From contig JANUWF010000002.1 in NCBI GenBank assembly GCA_026120185.1, positions 744,001 to 808,000 of the forward strand: DNA of 64,000 nucleotides, given 5' to 3'. The notes beneath the pieces were generated by a model. That model saw only the letters and a list, made by a program, of their open reading frames with translations. It was not told where the DNA came from and did not search any database. Position 1 is the stretch's first letter; each line of letters starts with the position of its first letter. The position numbers were made by a program, and so were the translations under genes. This DNA is from Voacanga thouarsii. Lineage: Eukaryota > Streptophyta > Magnoliopsida > Gentianales > Apocynaceae. This document shows, one piece after another, positions 45,561 through 56,862 of the stretch.

Positions 45561-47565
45561 TGTAATACCCCACTACCTACGTACCTAAATAAGGCGGGAT
45601 GTCGTCTCGTTCAATGGACCAGGGGTCTTTATAACGAGGTACAAAAAGGAAAATGACTAGATAGGATAAAAACGATAATCGTATTACATCCGAAATCAAA
45701 ACTTACAAGTTTGAAAATTTAGAAACTAACAATCGTCTTTCAGAAGAAATACAAAGCAAAATGAAATGAACTGAATGATCATCTCTTATTCCTTCAACCT
45801 GCTCAATAAAAGTACTCCCCTGAAAACATGATATAAAACAATGTGAGATTGGAATTTCAGTAAGTCCCGTGTGTGTGGATGTCACATTTAAACATTTCGT
45901 GCATGCAGGTTTACCAAAATCACAAAATATGTTTGCAAGTTAATTTTTGTCAAAAAAACAACCATCGGGTGGAGCAATGCTCACCATATTCGAAACAACT
46001 CTCAATAAATCATCTACTTATCAATATCATAGATTCATAAAGTAGGGATTAGTAATGATTCAATATTAATATCAAGGCAATATCATGACTACCATCATGA
46101 TAGCTCCCAGTGTAACCGTTCAACACTGGGCAGTGTGTGATCCACCCACTAGGGTGAGATATTCCTCCATTTTTACACCCAACATACCGGTTGTCCAACT
46201 CGAAAAATAAAGTCTATATGGACCAACATGCTAGCTCAGACCGGCCTGATTAAGTAGTACTGTCGCCTCTTCAAGTTGAGTTCTTCTTGTGAAGGTGGCC
46301 TCCTACCAGAAGACTCTCTCTAACTCTCCAAGACTAGTCCCACTAGTCTACCCCCGCTGAGTACTCAACGCTCCTCATTTGGGGGCAGAATCATTTCCCT
46401 TGTTTTCACAATCATTGATTATCCTATCTTTGTAAAACGTGGTTTTTCACAACAAGCTTTCCAAAACGGTTTAGTGATAAAGGAAAAGAAACCAGTTTTA
46501 GTTTGAAAGTTGAGATTTGATAAAATCATTTGGAGTTTAAAATATCTACTCAATACAAGTATCAAAATTCCACAATATTCTTTCATCATGTTCAATCATC
46601 ATGTCAATCATTATAGTGACACCATTCCAATACCATTGTACAAAAGACTTACTTAGATATTCTCAATAATCAACCAAGGCAATGCTTGATCTCTTTTTCA
46701 CTTTCTTCCTTATCTAGAATCAATATTTCTATAATTAGAAACCAAATATGAATCCACTCATCTTTTTATGCATCATGAATCCCTCTGATCATATTATCTA
46801 ATTCATCCATGGCATCTAGATGGATTAATGCATTAAGTCATCTCTATAGCCTCCCATGATCATGCATCTCATCATTATGCATGCATATATACAAATCAAA
46901 CCATCTACATGATGACTTCCCTACTTAATTTCCATTAACTCCATATATTAACCCTAACTTCATCAAAAGATCTCATCTTTATTCAACATACAATAGATCT
47001 AGATCATCATAGCAATTTTTATATATGCCTAGTTCATTATATTACACCATCAAGCTCATCAATCTAATCAAATCATGCTTTCATGCTAGGCTTCATGCTT
47101 AATGTCCCCACCATATATTCAACCCTAATCTAAATCAGAGTTAAGCCTCAATTACCTCTTTGACGGTACAACAAGAGCAAAGGTGGCGCCTTTAGTGGTT
47201 GCTTGGGTTCGCTTGAGAGAGTCGATTGTTCCCTTTTGGCTTCCTTAGTTCAAAGGTCACGAGGGATAGGGGTAAATCAGTCCCTTTTGATCGAGATTTA
47301 GGAGAAGAAGATGAGAAGAATTGAAGAGGAGTTGATGAAGAGTTGAGGAGCTGGTTACCTTAGAGTTGGTTTTCAGCTTTGATGGAGTTTTGGTGCTGTT
47401 TTGGCCGAGATGTGGAGGAGGGTTGGCTGCTGGAGTTTCTGGGCAGTAGAGGGTGTTTAGGGTTTGTTTGAGACTGGTTTGATGAAGGGAATAGGTTAGG
47501 TTTAGGTGTTTTGATGTTTGGAAGAATTACACCTTGTTTTGGACTCTTGAACAAACAAAGGAAAA
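45561..47565 (-). mobile_element. family L2 LTR (minus), truncated
   Basis: Starts TGTAATACCCC with the conserved family-L 3' module in inverted orientation (GGTCTTTATAACG at about 45625, GCTAGCTCAGACCGG at 46230, GAGTACTCAACG at 46358). It aligns with the L2 copy at 19509-29900 up to GGAAAAATGG at about 47565 and then stops abruptly. The 5' portion of the LTR (with the tRNA-like boxes) and the Gypsy-C protease region are both missing, so one deletion removed them together. Confidence 0.8.
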
Positions 47566-48809
47566 ATGGAAGCTAAGGAAACCGGGGTTATCTTTATTGT
47601 GGTGATAAAGGAGTTGAAGAAGCCTGCTCCCCCAAATCATGCAACGAACTCTTCTGAATTGTCTAAGCTTCTTGCTGATTTCGCAGATGTGGCACCTGAG
47701 GATTTGCCTAAAGGACTTCCATCAATGTGAAATATTCAACATGCTATGGATTTTGTGCTTGGTTCACAACTTCCTAACTTACCAGCCTATCGTATGAGTC
47801 TAGCAGAACTTGCAGAACTCAAGAGACAAGTTGAGGAGTTGTTAGATAAGGGGTTGATTCGTTAAAGTTTGAGTCCATGTGCTGTTCCGGCTTTACTTAC
47901 ACCTAAAAAGGATGGAACGTGGAGGATGTGTTGTGATTGTCGAGCAATCAACAAGATAACTGCCAAATATAGATTTCCAATACCATGACTTGAAGACATG
48001 TTGGATGTGATGGGAGGATCAACTATCTACACTAAGATTGATCTCACAAAGGGATACTACCAACTCAGAATTTGGCCTGCAGATGAGTGGAAAACAACAT
48101 TTAAGACAAAGGATGGCCTCTATGAGTGGTTAGTAATGCCATTCGATCTTACTAATGCCCCAAGCACTTTCATGAGATTTATGACACAAGTACTTCAACC
48201 ATTTATTGGGCGTTTTCTTGTGGTTTATTTTGATGATATACTCATTTACAACAAGTCTAAGGGAGAACACATAGCTCATCTTGAGCAAGTTAGGAGAGTG
48301 CTTCGTCGTAAAAAGCTGTACATCAATTTGAGGAAGTGCAGTTTTATGTGTTCTAGTGTGATATTCTTGGGCTTTGTTGTCTCTGCTAGAGGGGTCGAAG
48401 TTGATCCAAGTAAGGTAAAAGCAATCCTAGATTGGCCATTACCCAAGACATTAAATAAAATGCGAAGTTTTCATGGACTTGCAACCTTCTATAGGAGATT
48501 TATTAGGAATTTCAGCACTATAGTGGCTCCAATAACTGACTGTTTGAAGGCTGGACAGTTTTCCCGGACTAGGGCAGCAACTAAAGCTTTTGAATTAATC
48601 AAGAAGCTTATGACTGAGACACCTGTTTTACACTTACCAGATTTTTTCAAGTTATTTGAGGTGGCTTGTGATGCTTCAAACGTTGGAATTCGAGGAGTAC
48701 TTAGTCAAGAGGGTCACCCTATTACTTACTTCAGTGAAAAACTGAATGAAGCTAAACAGAAATATTCCAGCTACGACAAAGAGTTTTATGCAGTGGTTCA
48801 ATCCATACG
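47566..48809 (+). pseudogene. pol: Gypsy-C pol, part 1: pre-RT linker, RT and RNase H start
   Basis: The region opens in the linker before RT (LLADFADVAPEDLPKGLP), with stops at 47728 and 47863. RT motifs follow: [31 protein letters not shown], and the active site YFDD at 48226-48237. The thumb and tether [20 protein letters not shown] and then RNase H ([39 protein letters not shown]) complete it. 290 codons from 47998 are free of stops. The protein is cut at 48809, in 'AVVQSIR', by an L2 LTR, and resumes at 52081 in the same frame once the TSD is accounted for. Confidence 0.92.
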
Positions 48810-51800
48810 TGTAATACCCCATATTAGACCACCTTTAGTAAGTGGGGAAAAGTCATGCATGTCATATTGAGTTATACCACATTTTGATGATTTGAACTAT
48901 TTTCATGAAAGTATTAATTTGTTGTTGCATGAATTAATTTGCTCTTGAAGTGGTTGTGGTAGTTGAGGTAGTTGAGTTTTATTTTATTGAAGGGGATTTA
49001 TTAGAAAAAGGGATGGAGTAAGTGAGTAAGAATTAAAGGAATTTATTAGGAGAATTTTTGCCAAGAATTAATGTGGTTTAGTGGATAGAGCTTGGTGTGT
49101 GTTCTTTGGTGGGCTTGAGTTCGAATCCTAGCTATCTCAAAATTCTCTCATTTCTTTTATTTTCCATCTACCCTAATTTCCCTAGCCTTGGCCGAAATCT
49201 TTAAGGGTTTGGAGACCAATTTCCTAAGAATTGGGGGTGTACTTTAACTTGGAAATTACTTTATAAAATTAGTAAATTAAAATTTTGTTCCTAATATCCT
49301 ATCATAATGCTGTAGAGAATTTTAAAGATTACTATATTAGATTTTTAAAAGCTGGATTTAAATGAGATGTTTGGGCATTGGATTGAGCAAGGGTTTCGAA
49401 ATGTTGGGGAAAAAGGAAGGGGAAAATTCAGTAGCTATAAGGATTAGGAAACCAGAAATTTCCTTACCAAATAGCTCTTTAATTGGTGTTTAAAAAGTAC
49501 TCAAATTAATGTAGGGGATTAATTAATATATTCCCTAAATAGATAACCTAATTCCTCTCTAGGGTTTTCTGGAAAACTCCCTCCTAGCAGCCGCCACATA
49601 GGATAAAGACAACTTACCTAAAACACTCCCAAAACCTAGCTAGGGTTGGCTAAGGAAACCCTAACCAATTAGGACTTGAATTTAGCCAAAAGAATACCAG
49701 AATTTCAGCTCCATTGCCTCCAGAATTTCGTCACTGTTCACACACACACTCTCATGAAATTTCCAGCCCAAAGCCTGCACCAAAAACCCCTCTAGCAGTC
49801 CAGCAAAAACAGCTACACAAAACCCTAATCTTTCCCCTCCTAATCTCGTCCAAGAGCAGCCAGGAGATCAGCTTCCTCACTCTCTTTTCCCTCCTACTTT
49901 CGGCCACCATAGCAACCAGAAACAATCACCAAAAACCTCCCAAACCCCTACTCAATCTCGTCCAAACCAAGGAGACAAAAGCTGTCACCTTTCCTTCTTG
50001 TGATCAAGAGACCCAAAGCAAGATCAAACTCTACTAAACCCTAAAACACCTCAGCCTAGCCTATTCTCTTCATCAAACCAGCCACCATCAAACCCTAAAA
50101 CACCCTCTGCTGCTGCAGAATTCCAGCCGCCACTCTCTCCAAAGATTCCGTCCCTAGCAACCTCCAAGCATCTCCAAACTTGAAATCTAAAGCTAAGGTG
50201 AGTAACCCTTCAACCCTTTCAACTTGTATTCAATTAATCTTCCTCTTTTCTCCTAAAACTCGGTCATCAAGGGGGCTGATTCTTCTCTTCTATTGTTGGA
50301 AATTTCCGAACAAAGGTCCAAGAGCCACCAATCAACTCTTCCTTTCAAAGTAAATTCAAGCAACCACCAAAGGCGTCATCTTTGCTCTTAGTGTGTCCCG
50401 CCAAGAGGTATTTTTGGTCTCAATCTCTTTTGTCTTGCATAAGGTTGATTTTATGGTGGTATTATTATGCATGGAGTTAGCACGAAAAGCATAAATAGAC
50501 TAGATTGATGAGTTCGAAAGAGCAATGGAATGAACGAGGCATGTATGGCTTGAACATGGTTAAATAATGCTATGATGACCTAGATCTATTGCATGGTGAT
50601 TAAAGGTGAGACATTTTGAAGCAAATATGTTCATTATATGAGATTAAGGGTGGGCGAATATTAGAGGTCATGGCCTAGATGAGTTGATTTGATTTTAAGC
50701 ATGCATAATGATGAGATGCATGATCATGGGAAGCTATAGAGACGATTTGATGAATTAATCCATCTAGATGCCATGGATGAATTAGATGAGTAATATGATC
50801 ATAGAGATTCATGATGCATGATGATAGAGGGTTAATATTTGGATTCTAATTAGAGAATCATTGATTTTAGATAAGAGATTTGAAGTAAGGGGCGAACATT
50901 GCTGTGGTTGATTGCTGAGTATATTCAAGTAAGTCCCTGCATAACTGTTTTGATACAAGTTATATGTTTGTAAGCAATTTTTACAATGTTATTTGGAATT
51001 GATGTCAATATGATGTTTTGACACAAGGATTGGGCCTTGACGAAAAATGATGCGTTATACTGGATTGTTGTGATACTTGGATTGGAAATGTGGATGTTTT
51101 ATTTTCAAAGCGAATTTACTAAATTTTATTTATTCAAACTCAAAAGCAATTTCTTACACTATTGTCAAACGATTTGAAAATGCCGTTACGAAAACCACAT
51201 TTTGCAATCAAACTAATTAAGACTTTTGAAAAAGGGAAAATGATTCTGCCCCTAAATGGGGAGCGTTGAGTACTCAGTGGGGGTAGGCTAGTAGTACTAA
51301 TTTCAAAGAGTAAGGGTGAGTCTTCTGGCAAGAGGCCACCCCCAAAAGATAAACTCAACTTGGAGAGGCGACAGTACTACTTAGTCAGGCCGGTCCGAGC
51401 TAGCATATTGGTCAATGTGGACATTGTTGATCCGGATTGGACAACTGGAATGTTGGGTGTAGAGATGGAGGAGTATCTCACCTAGTGGGTGAATTCCCCA
51501 CTGCCCTTTGTTGAAAGAATACATTGAGAAGCTATCATGGTGGTAACCATGATATAGATTGTGTTACTATATCATTGAATCATTTGCTAATCCCTATTTA
51601 ATGAATTATGATTGTGATGAAACAATGATTGATTGTGAACTGTTTTGGATTTATTGAGTAAAGCTCCTTTGTATAACTGTTATTGATGAGATTGACTTGC
51701 AAACACGATTTTGTGATTTGGATAAACCTACATACACGAAATGGTTTCAATTGACACTAGCACACACGGGACTTACTGAGATGTCAATCTCACACCTTTT

Positions 51801-52080
51801 ATATCATGATTTCAGGGGATTGCTTATACTGAGTAGGGTGAAGCGTTCGGAGATGAACTCTAGTTATTTATTTATTTATGTTTTGAATTTATTTCAAGAG
51901 ACGTTTGTTAGTTTTGATTTTTCAGACTTGTATAAGTTTTGCTTCCGAATGTAATGAAATTATTCCTTTAATTTTATTTAGCAGTTTTTTTTTTATTTGT
52001 ACCTCGTTATAAAGACCCCGGGTCCTTTGGACGGGGCGACATCTTGCCCTATTTAAGTACCTAGGGTGTGGGGTGTTACA
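48810..52080 (+). mobile_element. family L2 solo LTR (plus), complete
   Basis: Runs from TGTAATACCCC to GGGGTGTTACA, 3271 bases, flanked by ATACG on both sides (48805-48809, 52081-52085), a perfect 5-base TSD. It splits the Gypsy-C RNase H. It contains no gag or pol; a 107-codon frame at 49714-50037 is proline/serine-rich chance coding. This is the cleanest copy for defining the family: TG...CA ends extended to an 11-base imperfect inverted repeat, tRNA-like boxes near 49074-49128, and the conserved 3' module from about 51240. Confidence 0.9.
49074..49128 (+). promoter_or_regulatory. tRNA-like A box and B box in L2 LTR (plus)
   Basis: TGGTTTAGTGG at 49074-49084 is a perfect A box and AGTTCGAATCC at 49118-49128 contains a perfect GWTCRANNC B-box core. 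Box starts are 44 bases apart, as in a tRNA gene. GATAGAGC after the A box is also tRNA-like. This is the best preserved of the four sites. Confidence 0.6.
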
Positions 52081-52430
52081 ATACGTCATTGGCACCATTA
52101 CTTGGTTTTAAAGGAGTTTGTGTTGTATTCTGACCATCAAGTACATAAATTCCCAGAAAAAGTTAAGTTTTAGGCATGGGAAATGGGTCTCATTTTTGCA
52201 GCAGTACACTTTTGTCATAAGGCATAAAGCTGGCACGGAAAATAAGGTAGCAGATGCCTTAAGTCGTGTGGAGCATGTTCTTACTTCAATGGCTGTTCAG
52301 GTTCCAGGTTTCGACTTAATTAAGTGAGACTATGTAGATTGTAAAGATTTCCAGGTCATTTACACTGACATAATGGCTGGACAGCAAGCTGATTATCCTG
52401 GTTTCACCGTGATTGACGGCTATCTCTTCA
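52081..52430 (+). pseudogene. pol: Gypsy-C pol, part 2a: RNase H end and RNase H-integrase tether
   Basis: Continues RNase H: LKEFVLYSDHQ (about 52110), a frameshift in the KYINSQKKLS region, then FRHGKWVSFLQQYTFVIRHK and GTENKVADALSRV, the end motif of gypsy RNase H. A stop lies at about 52324 and another near 52438 before the integrase frame. Confidence 0.85.
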
Positions 52431-52437
52431 AGGGAAC

Positions 52438-53541
52438 ATGACTTTGTTTGCTAACACTTCCCTAAGGCAGCAAATGATATGGGAATTGCATAGTGGAGGT
52501 GCTGCTGGTCACTTTGGGCGTGAAAAGACAATTGCTATGATGGAAGATCATTTCTATTGGCCTAGTATAAAGAGAGATGTTGCAAAGACTGTTTCCCAAT
52601 GTCGAGTGTGCCAACTAGGTAAAGGAAGAAAGCAAAACACTGGTCTCCACACACCTTTACCCATCCTACATGTGCCATGGCAAGATCTAAATATGGACTT
52701 TGTCCTAGGACTGCCAAAGACATTTCGAGGGCATGATTCAATTTTTGTGGTGGTTGATACGTTTTCTAAGATGGCTCACTTCTTAGCATGTTCTAAGACC
52801 AATAATGCAGTTCATATTGCAAGGATATTCTTTAAAGAAGTGGTGAGACTACATGGACTGCGACAAACTATTGTTTCTGATAGGGATGCGAAGTTTGTGA
52901 GTTACTTTTGGCGAACTTTGTGGGGTTTGCTGAATACAAGGCTGAAATTTTCGTCTAGTATGCATCCACAAACAGATGGCCAAACCAAAGTTGTTAACCA
53001 TAGCCTTGGAAATCTGCTACGTTGTTTGGTTGGTGAGCATCTCTCTAATTGGGATTGTGTGCTACCCATGGCAGAATTTGCTTACAACAGTGCCATTAAT
53101 AAGAGTACTGGACGTAGTCCTTTTGAGGTTGTGCTAGGAATGAATCCTCGGAAACCGATAGATTTAGTACCTCTACCTGTGCATGTTCGACCTAGTGTTG
53201 AAGCTGAAGCTTTCTCTAAGCATATTCTAGAGATTCATGATGATGTGCGACGTCGAATTGCTATGAGTAATGAAATGTACAAGGCACATGCTGATTTGAA
53301 GAGAAGATTTGCTGAATTTCAAGAAGGAGACTTGGTCATGGTAAGAATTCGACCAGAACATTATCCTAAGGGAGTTTAGAAGAAACTTCATGCTAAAAGT
53401 GCAGGACCGTACAAGATTTTGAAGAAAATCAGCTCTAATGCTTATGTTCTTGAGCTGCCATCTGACATAGGTATCAGTAATATCTTCAACACTGAAGATT
53501 TTATTGCATACGGCGTTGAGTTCTTTCAAGCTGGGGAGAAT
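52438..53541 (+). pseudogene. pol: Gypsy-C pol, part 2b: integrase
   Basis: 313 codons are open. The zinc-binding H2C2 domain is present (LHSGGAAGHFGREKT..., CRVCQLGKG at about 52606). In the catalytic core the first Asp lies in DLNMDFVLGLP, the second in SDRDAKF, but the catalytic Glu in HPQTDGQTE is Lys here (AAA at 52987-52989), consistent with a G-to-A change. FAYNSAINKSTGRSPFEVV and a GPY/F-type end (KSAGPYKILKKI, NIFNTEDF) follow, after a stop at 53377. No chromodomain is seen before the polypurine tract. Integration activity is lost. Confidence 0.9.
53529..53541 (+). other. Gypsy-C polypurine tract
   Basis: AGCTGGGGAGAAT lies immediately before the 3' LTR start TGATAGAGAC. Confidence 0.75.
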
Positions 53542-54145
53542 TGATAGAGACAAGTGGCAGCATCCAGTTAAAGTTTATAAGAGGAGGGGAAAAGATGATT
53601 CTAAAGGCCAAACCTTAATTTGGCACACCTTAGAAGATGGACAGCTCCTATGGGAGTAATGAGTCTTTCTTTTTCGTAATAAGTCTTTCCTTTAGATTGT
53701 TGTTTTATGAGTTTTAGACTTAAGAGTATTTCATATGGGAGTAAAGTTTAAATTTCTGTTTAGTAGGATTTCCTAAGGTTTAAATTTCTGTTTAGTGGGA
53801 TTCCTAAATTGGCTGGTTTCCTAAGAAGTCTAGTCCTAGTTAGTTTAGAATTTTTTGGGTCTATAAATAGAGAAGTTCTCTATTACCTATGGATGCTTTC
53901 TTCATTCAAATTAATAAGAGTCACAGAGAGTTTCTGTAATTTCTAGTTGTGTGATGCAATCAAACCCTAAGGTGTGACGCCTTAAGGTCCTAGGTGTGAC
54001 ACCTAAGGTTTCTCTTTCTTCTCTTAGTGTGTTGCTACGTGTTTGTGATAAGTTTCTTTGCCTGACTACTGAATTTCCAGCAACTAAACTTGGCTGTTCT
54101 AGTTTTCAGAAATTACTTGGATTGCCTAAAGGCTGTCCTGCATCA
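53542..54145 (+). repeat. Gypsy-C 3' LTR
   Basis: TGATAGAGAC to CCTGCATCA, 604 bases, with TATA-like GTCTATAAATAG near 53858. Its right half matches 43890-44197. The TSD partner of CCTTG (54146) is lost with the left end. Confidence 0.85.
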
Positions 54146-55052
54146 CCTTGCATGTTTGTAGTATACAATATTCGTTATTTACATTGAATCCTATTAATCA
54201 TGGGAATCCCAGTAATTAAGCCCCCCTAAGCAATCCTTGGGGATGATTAATCTTTGATTATGATCAATCATAATCAACTATGTTATCATTCATATCAACA
54301 TAATCTATTTGGAACAACAAAATCCATGCAAGGAAGAGCAAGAAATTCAAAAGGTTTCCCTGTTTTCCTTGAAATGAATCTCAACCTTAGGTTTATACTT
54401 GACCTTAGATTTCATCCTTCTGGTTTCTTGTTCATCAACTTCCATTTGTGGTTCTTCAACGTGCTTTGTACCTTATGAGACTCTTCAACGATGTGGTGTT
54501 GACAAGTGGAACTAGATACTTTATTGTAGGATCTTCTCTTGGTGAATCAGGATTTACAGTACATGCTTTGCTTAGTTTCTGATTTTCTGCTGAAGAGATA
54601 GAAGCTTCACCTTTTGATTTAGATCTTTGCTCTCTTGCTTAGCAAGAAATGCATCGATAGAAGCTTTGATGGAGTTGCTAGTAGTTTCCAAATAATCTAT
54701 TTTGGAATTCAGCTCTTGCCTATGAGCTTCAAACCTTTTGAAAACATTTTTAATTGTGATGCAAGTTCTGAATTTTGGGCTGTTATGATTAAAGTAAGAC
54801 GAAAAGACCAAGGTAGAGAAGGATCCTTTGGCTTTGATAAGAAACTAATGCAGCATTATTTTAGCTTGAATAATGCTTGATATGGTCTTGTGATAGAATT
54901 TTTAGAAGAGAGATGAGTTTAAATTTAGAAAAATAGAAGGAATTGGGGAAAGAAAGAACTGAGCAAAAGAATAGAAAGGAAAGAGGAAAACCTCACAACA
55001 AAAAGGCTCTTTTTCATTATTCAATTATTGTTTCCATCTAGAGCTGTTCCAA
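54146..55052 (-). repeat. decayed retroelement-like sequence (minus)
   Basis: A minus-strand frame (54811 to 54572) encodes a helical, Lys/Glu/Ser-rich segment (RFEAHRQELNSKIDYLETTS) reminiscent of gag N-termini of plant LTR elements, and basic fragments continue to about 54380. The stretch 54180-54270 shares AATCCCA-TAATTAAGCCC and TTTGATTATGATCAA blocks with the Copia-D LTR near 63490-63550. I cannot name the element. Confidence 0.35.
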
Positions 55053-55074
55053 TAATATATATATATATATATAT
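55053..55074. repeat. (AT)n microsatellite
   Basis: Eleven AT units, just left of the LINE target site. Confidence 0.9.
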
Positions 55075-55102
55075 TCATACATGCATATAAAGATCTTAAA
55101 AA

Positions 55103-56845
55103 TGGGATTTATATGAAAAGCTGGATACTAAAGATGGGGAGAAAAATATGTATAGACTTGCTTGTTTTAGGGAGAAAAAGACCAGAGATATCGGCATGGT
55201 GAAATGTGTGAAGGACGATGACCATAGAGTTCTTGTTAAAGACAAGGAAATCAGGGAGAGATGTGGGTTCCTATTTTGACAGGTTACTTAATGGGGAATC
55301 AAGTTCAAGATGTGGGTGACTTTGTAATTCTGAAGGGAGAGGTTAACCGTGATTTTATTAGTCGAATTTAGAAGCATGAAGTTTGAGAGGCTCTTAAAAT
55401 GATGAGACCGAAGAAGGAAGTGGTACCAAATGGTATATCGATTGAGGTTTGGAAGTGTTTAGGAGGGATAAGTGTTGTGTGGTTGACAAGTCTGTTTAAC
55501 ACGATATGCAGAGTTAATAAAATGCCTACAGAGTGAAGGAAGAGTATTTCAATTCTTTTGTACAAGAATAAAGGGGATGCTCAAGACTGCCAATTACCGC
55601 GGGATTAAACTCATGAGTCATACTATGAAGCTTTGGGAGAGAGTGATTGAACATTGTAAAGATTTTTCAGATGATTAGTTTGGTTTTATGCTTGGGCGTT
55701 CCGCAATGGAGGTAATTCATTTATTATGCCATATGATTGAATATTATAGAGAAAGAAAGAAGGGGCCTAGAGAAGTACTTTGGTTGGTGCTGATAAAGAA
55801 AGGTGTATCGCTGAAGTATGTTGCCCTTATTAAAGATATGTATGATGGAGCTATGCACAAGTATAAGAAGTTGCATCAGAGTAACTGCAGAGTTTCCTAT
55901 TACTATCAAGGTATATCGAGGATTAGCGCTTAGTCCTTTTCTCTTCGTGACTGTTAGGGATGAGTTGACTTGTGCTATACAGGAGGCTGTGCCCTAGTGT
56001 ATGTTATTTGTTGATGATATTGTTCTGATTGATTAGACTTGAGCTAGTGTAAATGCTAAATTGGAATTGCTGCGATAGACATTGGAATCTAAGTGCTTCA
56101 AAATCAGACGTATAGCTGAGCTTATGGACCAGAAATACATATCATAGTGTAACTTTGGATGGTAGGGATATTCTAATGGATGACTGCTTCCACTGCTTCC
56201 AATATTTGGGATTTATTTTTCAGAAAAATGGAGAGCTTGATGGTGATGCTGTGCACCATGTTAAGGATGGTTGGTTGAAATGGAGGAGTTCGACTGCTAT
56301 TCTGTGTGGATGTAATGTGCCTTTGAACCTAAAGGGAAAGTTCTATAGAACAACCGTAAGATTTGTTTTGCTATATGGTATGGAATTTTAGGTAGCTAAA
56401 AGGTGTCATATTTAGAAAATGAAGGTAGTTGAGATGCGTAGTTTACAGTGGATGTGCGGGTATATTAAAAAGGACAGAGTAATGAATGAGATCATTTAAG
56501 CAAAAGTGGGAGTAGCATCCATTGAAGACAAGATGAAAGAATACCGCTTGCGTTGGTTTAGACATATATAGAGAAGATTGAGGGATGCCCTTGTTAGGAG
56601 AATTGAGGGATGCCCTTGAGGGGGGAATGGGGGCATGATGGATTGGATAGAGGTAAAGATAGGCCTAAAAAGATATAGAGATGATTAGAAGAGATATGTC
56701 TCTGTTGGATTTGGATTAGAGTATGATAGTAGATAGAAAGAAGTGGAAGGAGAGGGTTCATATAGATGACCTGACGTAATCTTGTATTAGTTCATGTAAC
56801 TGATCCCAAGTTTTTTTCGACTAAGACTTAGTTGTTATTGTTGTG
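55103..56845 (+). mobile_element. 5'-truncated RTE-type LINE with a 17-base TSD
   Basis: TATAAAGATCTTAAAAA at 55086-55102 is repeated exactly at 56846-56862. Inside lies an RTE-type reverse transcriptase relic: LDTKDGEKNMYRLA at the start, then HEVREALKMMRPKKEVVPNG and EVWKCLGG, KNKGDAQDC, QFGFMLGRS-like, the palm region CMLFVDDIVL (about 56000), FQYLGFIFQKNGE and the end RRIEG...RPKK. It finishes with an ACTTAGTTGTTATTGTTG tail, typical of plant RTE elements. It lacks the endonuclease and carries many stops. It lies in sense within intron 2 of the methyltransferase gene. Confidence 0.88.
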
Positions 56846-56862
56846 TATAAAGATCTTAAAAA

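Larger units (their letters stand above)
43890..54145 (+). mobile_element. Gypsy-C: Ty3/gypsy retrotransposon with two family-L insertions
   Basis: It has a truncated 5' LTR, initiator-Met primer site, gag with zinc knuckle, pol linker, RT, RNase H, integrase, polypurine tract and a 604-base 3' LTR, in gypsy order (integrase last). A truncated family-L2 LTR replaces the protease region, and a complete L2 solo LTR splits RNase H. The integrase resembles plant chromovirus-type proteins, but no chromodomain follows; the exact lineage is not certain. It lies in sense orientation within intron 2 of the methyltransferase gene. It is non-functional. Confidence 0.88.

Noticed and set aside
49714..50037. 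107-codon Pro/Ser-rich frame in the L2 LTR
   Set aside because: Corresponding frames in the other L2 copies are not kept; composition-driven.
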